Positions 56,375-60,310 of a stretch of DNA of 60,310 nucleotides are shown here, in pieces; position 1 is the stretch's first letter, and the number at the start of each line of letters is the position of its first letter. The notes under the pieces are model-generated. The model was not told the DNA's origin. It ran no database searches and was given only the letters and a program-made list of their open reading frames with translations. The stretch comes from a virus. The DNA is taken from IMG/VR virus record IMGVR_UViG_3300032304_000756, positions 1 to 60,310 of that record; one strand, written 5' to 3'. The position numbers and the translations under genes were made by a program.

Positions 56375-57466
56375 ATGTTGGATGCACTTAAATCATTATT
56401 TGAAAACAACGTGATTTCCGAAGAAATCAGGGCAGACATCGAGTCTGCTTGGACTGCCAGAATCGCTGAAAATCGCGAACAGGCTACTCAACAACTACGC
56501 GAAGAATTCGCGCAAAAATACGAACATGACAAAAATGTAATGGTCGATGCAATCAATAACATGATTGAAGATCGTTTATCTGTCGAAATCCAAGAGTTTA
56601 CTGAAGATCGCGCACAGTTAGCCGAAGCGAAAGCCCGCTATGCTGTAGCAATTCGCGAGCATTCAAGCAAACTCAATGAGTTTGTATTAAAATCTCTTGC
56701 TAGAGAAATTTCTGAACTTCACGAAGATCAGAAAGTAATGGCTGAGAATTTTGGTAAGTTGGAGCAGTTTGTGGTCGAAGCATTGGCTAAGGAAATTGCA
56801 GACTTCTATGACGACAAGAAAGATTTGGCTGAAACCAAAGTACGTCTTGTTAAAGAAGCAAGAGAACAATTTGCTCACTTAAAGAGCAAGTTTGTAAAGA
56901 CTTCAGCAGGTTTGGTTGAATCTGTTGTAAAACAAGGTCTTGAAAAAGAAATTACACAACTTAAAGAAGATATCGATCAAGCTCGTCAAAACGATTTTGG
57001 ACGTAAGATTTTCGAAGCGTTTACATCTGAATATCAGAACAGTTTGATGAATGAGAAATCTGAAACAAGCAAATTACTAAAAGTAATCGCAGAAAAAGAA
57101 CAAAAACTCGCAGAAGCACAAAGCATTATTTCAGAAAAACAACAGATAGTCGAAAGCAGAGATCAAGAAATTATTCGCGCTCAAGAAACTGCTGAACGTC
57201 GTGAAATTATGAGTGAACTTCTAAATCCTCTAAACAAGGATCAACAAGAAATTATGAGCGAGTTACTAGAAAGTGTGCAAACTGTAAGACTACGTACTAG
57301 TTTCGACAAGTACCTGCCATCAGTGTTGAGTGGTAGCACACCGGAGAAGAAGAAGGCTCTTGTAGAGGCAAAAGAAATCACAGGCAATAAAGAAACCCAT
57401 AGCATTAGTAGTGCTAATAGCCAGGCCGATGTAATTGACATTCGTCGCCTTGCTGGATTAAAATAA
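56375..57466 (+). CDS. gp22: prohead scaffold protein gp22
   Basis: 363 residues, larger than T4 gp22 (269). Long, charged, nearly all-helical sequence, several predicted coiled coils, with segments such as LAREISELHEDQKVMAENFGKL and LAKEIADFYDDKKDLAETKVRL that look like an internal duplication about 45 residues apart. The C-terminus (SFDKYLPSVL) is a known gp22 signature. GGGAGA is the ribosome site. Confidence 0.9.
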   Translation: MLDALKSLFENNVISEEIRADIESAWTARIAENREQATQQLREEFAQKYEHDKNVMVDAINNMIEDRLSVEIQEFTEDRAQLAEAKARYAVAIREHSSKLNEFVLKSLAREISELHEDQKVMAENFGKLEQFVVEALAKEIADFYDDKKDLAETKVRLVKEAREQFAHLKSKFVKTSAGLVESVVKQGLEKEITQLKEDIDQARQNDFGRKIFEAFTSEYQNSLMNEKSETSKLLKVIAEKEQKLAEAQSIISEKQQIVESRDQEIIRAQETAERREIMSELLNPLNKDQQEIMSELLESVQTVRLRTSFDKYLPSVLSGSTPEKKKALVEAKEITGNKETHSISSANSQADVIDIRRLAGLK

Positions 57467-57476
57467 GGAGAAATTT

Positions 57477-58652
57477 ATGTCAGAACTACTAGAAAGCCGC
57501 TGGCAAGAAACTAAAGAGGCACTATTAGAAGGCCTTCAAGGTACCAAGCGCTCAGTCATGGGAGTTACTTTAGAGAACACTCGTAAGTATCTTTCAGAAT
57601 CTGCAAGCACAGGCGCCACTTCTGCCGGTAACGTTGCAACCCTAAATCGCGTGATCCTTCCAGTGATCAGACGTGTGATGCCTACGGTCATCGCTAATGA
57701 ATTAGTTGGCGTACAGCCAATGACTGGTCCAGTTGGTCAAATCCATACGCTACGTGTTCGCTACAGCGATACACTAAGCGGCTCATATGGTGCTACTGCT
57801 GGTGAAGAGGCGTTAAGCCCATTCAAAATTGCTGAAGGTTATTCAGCAAACAACGGTAGTGCTAAGACTGCTGCCGCAACTGCCGCATTAGAAGGCGTTG
57901 CTGGTAAGCGTATGAGCATTCAAATCTTGAAACAAACAGTTGAAGCCAAGACTCGTAAGTTGTCTGCACGTTGGACATTCGAGGCTGCTCAAGATGCACA
58001 AGCCCAACAAGGCATTGACATTGAAGCAGAAATCATGGCTGCTTTGGCTCAAGAAATTACTGCTGAAATTGACCAAGAAGTTCTAGGTTCCCTAGCAACT
58101 CTTGCAACATCTAACGGTAACAACCAAGCATTCGACCAGGCTACTGTTTCTGGTACAGCAACATTCGTTGGTGATGAGCATGCCGCTTTGGCAGTTCTAA
58201 TCAACCGTGCGGCTAACGTGATCGCTCAGCGTACACGTCGTGGTGCTGGTAACTGGGCTGTTGTTAGCCCATATGCATTGACAATCCTACAATCTGCTAC
58301 TACAAGCGCATTTGCTCGTACAACAGAAGGTACATTCGAAGCACCTACAAACACCAAGTTTGTTGGTACATTGAACAATGCAATGAAGATCTACGTTAAC
58401 ACATACGCTGGTGACAGCGATGCAGTGTTAGTTGGCTACAAAGGTTCTAGCGAATCTGATGCGGCTGCATTCTATTGCCCATACGTTCCATTGATGAGCA
58501 GTGGTGTTGTATTAGATCCATCAACTTTCGAACCAGTCGTATCATTTATGACACGTTATGGTTATGTTGAGTTGAACAACACAGCGTCATCTCTTGGTAA
58601 CGCCGCTGATTACTTGGGAACAGTTAGCATCGCTAACGCAACATTCCAGTAA
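57477..58652 (+). CDS. gp23: major capsid protein gp23
   Basis: 391 residues, HK97 fold by family. GVQPMTGPVGQIHTLRVRYSD, TVEAKTRKLSARWTFEAAQDAQA and CPYVPLMSSGVVLDPSTFEPVVSFMTRYGY are clear gp23 signatures. It is notably short compared with T4 gp23 (521). A candidate gp21 cleavage site (L-S-E, Glu41) would remove a 41-residue propeptide. It is followed at once by a strong UUCG terminator, as expected for a very abundant product. Confidence 0.97.
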   Translation: MSELLESRWQETKEALLEGLQGTKRSVMGVTLENTRKYLSESASTGATSAGNVATLNRVILPVIRRVMPTVIANELVGVQPMTGPVGQIHTLRVRYSDTLSGSYGATAGEEALSPFKIAEGYSANNGSAKTAAATAALEGVAGKRMSIQILKQTVEAKTRKLSARWTFEAAQDAQAQQGIDIEAEIMAALAQEITAEIDQEVLGSLATLATSNGNNQAFDQATVSGTATFVGDEHAALAVLINRAANVIAQRTRRGAGNWAVVSPYALTILQSATTSAFARTTEGTFEAPTNTKFVGTLNNAMKIYVNTYAGDSDAVLVGYKGSSESDAAAFYCPYVPLMSSGVVLDPSTFEPVVSFMTRYGYVELNNTASSLGNAADYLGTVSIANATFQ

Positions 58653-58678
58653 TCAACACTTAACTAAGTGTAACAAGG

Positions 58679-58707
58679 AAAGGACTCTTCGGAGTCCTTT
58701 TTCTTTT
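58679..58707 (+). terminator. rho-independent terminator with UUCG loop after gp23
   Basis: AAAGGACTC, tetraloop TTCG, GAGTCCTTT (9-bp stem), then TTCTTTT. The C(UUCG)G loop is unusually stable. Confidence 0.93.
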
Positions 58708-58710
58708 GTG

Positions 58711-58718
58711 GCTAAATA
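58711..58718 (+). promoter_or_regulatory. late promoter box GCTAAATA after the gp23 terminator
   Basis: GCTAAATA followed by CA, about 85 nt before the ATG at 58803. Its leader carries two hairpins (58735-58749 and 58755-58769). Confidence 0.55.
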
Positions 58719-58734
58719 CAATGTCTAAATTATA

Positions 58735-58769
58735 TTCGCATAGTGCGAACTTATGCAGAATCCCTCTGC
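58735..58769 (+). other. two adjacent hairpins in the leader of the 58803 gene
   Basis: TTCGCA-TAG-TGCGAA at 58735-58749 and GCAGA-ATCCC-TCTGC at 58755-58769. Near the 5' end of the predicted late transcript they could stabilise the mRNA or bind a regulator. Confidence 0.5.
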
Positions 58770-58802
58770 GTAGACCTAAAACGTCAAATTAAGGAGAATC
58801 AA

Positions 58803-59225
58803 ATGGGACGTCCATTAAAGAAAGATGTGTACGGTACTAAAGTTACACGTTCATTTACAACATCACAAGCAGGTATTTTAGTTCAAGGTTACTTTGGCGG
58901 CGCATTAGCCAGTGACTATCAAATCGTTAAGCAACGTGGTAAGAGCACATACGTTGTTTTAAAAACATCAGACGATGCATTTACAGAAGCAGAAAGCATT
59001 GGCGGCATCACAGGTACCAACTTAAAAGTTGGTAAATTAGTTGCGGCAACACCAAGTGCTAACGGTGAAATTCGCATCCTCGGATCTACAACAGGTCAAA
59101 CTCCAGGTACTGTTGCTATTGCCAAGTTAACTAAGCGTCTTGCTCGTGACTTCAGCGGTAACAAATATAAATGGTATCTAGATAACGATTCGTCAGCAGA
59201 CGTATTGGTATTGATAGCAGTTTAA
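58803..59225 (+). CDS. putative capsid-associated/structural protein
   Basis: 140 residues from the ATG at 58803, with AAGGAGA upstream. The in-frame ATG-like start at 58743 lies in the hairpin leader and is rejected. N-terminus GRPLKKDVYGTKVTRSFTTSQAGILVQGYF, then a compact beta-rich protein with GGITGTNLKVGKLV. The late box, strong ribosome site and terminator suggest an abundant virion protein, possibly decoration, but I do not know the family function. Confidence 0.65.
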   Translation: MGRPLKKDVYGTKVTRSFTTSQAGILVQGYFGGALASDYQIVKQRGKSTYVVLKTSDDAFTEAESIGGITGTNLKVGKLVAATPSANGEIRILGSTTGQTPGTVAIAKLTKRLARDFSGNKYKWYLDNDSSADVLVLIAV

Positions 59226-59227
59226 TA

Positions 59228-59247
59228 TAAAGGGCTTCGGCCCTTTA
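59228..59247 (+). terminator. hairpin terminator with UUCG loop
   Basis: TAAAGGGC, tetraloop TTCG, GCCCTTTA: an 8-bp perfect stem immediately after the 58803 gene. The following sequence (TTAAGG) has no T run, so it may be partial and let transcription pass to the next gene. Confidence 0.75.
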
Positions 59248-59260
59248 TTAAGGATTTGAC

Positions 59261-60277
59261 ATGGCAAGAATAGTTAAAGTACAAGACGACTCTTATAAAT
59301 TATCAGTTAATTCTGGCGGGACAATCACGCTGAATACTGGTAATCAAATAGGCACGGTTTTTGTCACAGGCGATTTAACAGTACTAGGTAACACCACAAG
59401 CATTCAAACAGCCAACGTTGAAATAGAAGATAAAATTATTCTATTGAACAAAGGAGAAGTGGGAGCAGGTATCAGTCCTACCAACAATGGCAAATCAGGA
59501 ATTCAAATATCTCGTGGATCTAGACCAGATGCGTTTTTAATCTTTGACGAAGCAAAAAATTGGTTGGATACACAAACCGGTACCACACGTAGCGGCCTAT
59601 TTGTAGCAAAAAACGAAAATGATGAGTTAATGGGAGTGCAAACTAATTCCATTACCACAGACGGCTACAACTTAAACTTGATAGGTACAGGCACAGCAGT
59701 GGTCAATGTTACCGGCACGGTAGACTACGAACAGCAGGTATTAGATTACAGTGCCCCAGGACTTCCACCATTGGATCCGGACATCATTCCTAACATACAA
59801 GCAGTAACAGATTATGTTGGCGCATACTTTACAGTTAATCCTCCATTCAAAATTCAGGACAGCGCCATTGTGGATGGCCTCACAGTTTTGTATGATTCGT
59901 TTTTAGAAGTCAGTGACTTTGAAGCAGACGGTGGCCCAAGTAATTTAACATTAACACTGGATAATGTTGTTAATGCGGCATGGTTTGTGGATAGGTTTGA
60001 AGTACAAAATTTGAAGTTTTATAATGCTACTATTGAAAGTAGATTAAGTAACGAAGATTTAGTTTTACGCAGTGACGGTACAGGTTGTGTTGGAGTAGAT
60101 GATCACTTTAAACTATATCTACAAGCAACAGATCCAGGCAGTGTAGCGGATGGTGTAAAACTATATGCTAAAAATGAAGCTCAAGGTGGTACAGGTTTGT
60201 TCTTCGTAAATTCAGAAAACAAACAAGATGAATTAATAAGTAAACGTAAAGCAATCGTTTATAGTATGATATTTTAA
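59261..60277 (+). CDS. putative virion structural/fibre-like protein
   Basis: 338 residues. The start SGGTITLNTGNQIGTVFVTGDLTVLGN is a repetitive beta pattern, and TTSIQTANVEIEDKIILLNKGE with GKSGIQISRG matches a stretch in fibre 2 (about residues 315-400 there). The C-terminus GGTGLFFVNSENKQDELISKRKAIVYSMIF is compact. I infer a fibre- or decoration-type protein. AAGGAT is the ribosome site. Confidence 0.6.
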   Translation: MARIVKVQDDSYKLSVNSGGTITLNTGNQIGTVFVTGDLTVLGNTTSIQTANVEIEDKIILLNKGEVGAGISPTNNGKSGIQISRGSRPDAFLIFDEAKNWLDTQTGTTRSGLFVAKNENDELMGVQTNSITTDGYNLNLIGTGTAVVNVTGTVDYEQQVLDYSAPGLPPLDPDIIPNIQAVTDYVGAYFTVNPPFKIQDSAIVDGLTVLYDSFLEVSDFEADGGPSNLTLTLDNVVNAAWFVDRFEVQNLKFYNATIESRLSNEDLVLRSDGTGCVGVDDHFKLYLQATDPGSVADGVKLYAKNEAQGGTGLFFVNSENKQDELISKRKAIVYSMIF

Positions 60278-60286
60278 GGATAGAAA

Positions 60287-60310
60287 ATGGCAATCACTAG
60301 CAATTTAGTA
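60287..60310 (+). CDS. start of a further structural gene (cut by window edge)
   Basis: ATG at 60287 after AAGGATAGAAA; the visible residues are MAITSNLV. The short spacing after the previous gene suggests the same operon. Only 8 codons are visible, so the product is unknown. Confidence 0.6.

Noticed and set aside
58743-58802. Upstream start for the 58803 gene
   Set aside because: It would begin with GTG inside a hairpin leader, while the ATG at 58803 has an ideal AAGGAGA site.
1-60310. CRISPR arrays, insertion sequences, integrase or attachment sites
   Set aside because: No regularly spaced repeats, transposase or integrase motifs were seen, which agrees with a strictly lytic T4-like phage.

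Overview
The window is part of the genome of a T4-like contractile-tailed bacteriophage. Diagnostic genes are the portal (gp20), prohead protease (gp21), scaffold (gp22), major capsid protein (gp23), the late sigma factor gp55, the gp46/gp47 recombination nuclease, and baseplate wedge genes 53, 25 and 6. The AT-rich coding sequence, the small-gene content and the style of the fibre and baseplate proteins resemble marine (cyanophage- or pelagiphage-like) T4 relatives. Near-perfect sigma-70 promoters (TTGACA-N17/18-TATAAT type) suggest a host with a standard bacterial RNA polymerase. The host itself cannot be named from this window.

Layout. (1) Positions 1-13946, plus strand: a tightly packed early/middle block, many genes joined by ATGA or TAATG stop-start overlaps. 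It holds a truncated glycosyltransferase, a cupin, a phosphoribosyltransferase, a HIT protein, GTP cyclohydrolase I (FolE), a QueE-like radical SAM enzyme, a 5'-3' exonuclease, a MoxR-type AAA+ ATPase next to a metallopeptidase-like/VWA protein, dihydrofolate reductase and thymidylate synthase, plus many small genes of unknown function. (2) Positions 13943-43870, minus strand: the tail fibre and baseplate block. Read in its own direction it runs gp48/54-like protein, gp53, hub-like protein, lysozyme-less gp5, gp25, gp6, a 4699-residue giant in the gene 7 position, a small structural protein and three related fibre genes. (3) Positions 43952-48286, plus strand: gp55, gp47, gp46, a small gene and a GIY-YIG-like protein. 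(4) Positions 48287-48730: 444 bp without a gene but rich in potential RNA hairpins. (5) Positions 48731-49821, minus strand: a gp26-like tail/baseplate assembly protein with strong signs of a programmed -1 ribosomal frameshift into a start-less downstream frame. (6) Positions 49896 to the end, plus strand: tape measure, portal, a small gene, a Rossmann-like protein of unknown function, prohead core, gp21, gp22, gp23 and further structural genes, one cut by the right edge.

Regulation can be read directly. The metabolic, AAA+/VWA, gp55 and gp47 units have host sigma-70 promoters. The structural units are headed by NNTAAATA boxes matching the T4 late promoter (TATAAATA), which gp55 would recognise. 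The gp55 sigma-70 promoter overlaps a divergent late box. Intrinsic terminators punctuate the head region. The strongest new observation is the frameshift cassette at 48906-48972: overlapping slippery heptamers, a 6-nt spacer, an 11-bp stem with a nested stem, and a downstream frame that has no usable start codon ahead of its protein-like part.
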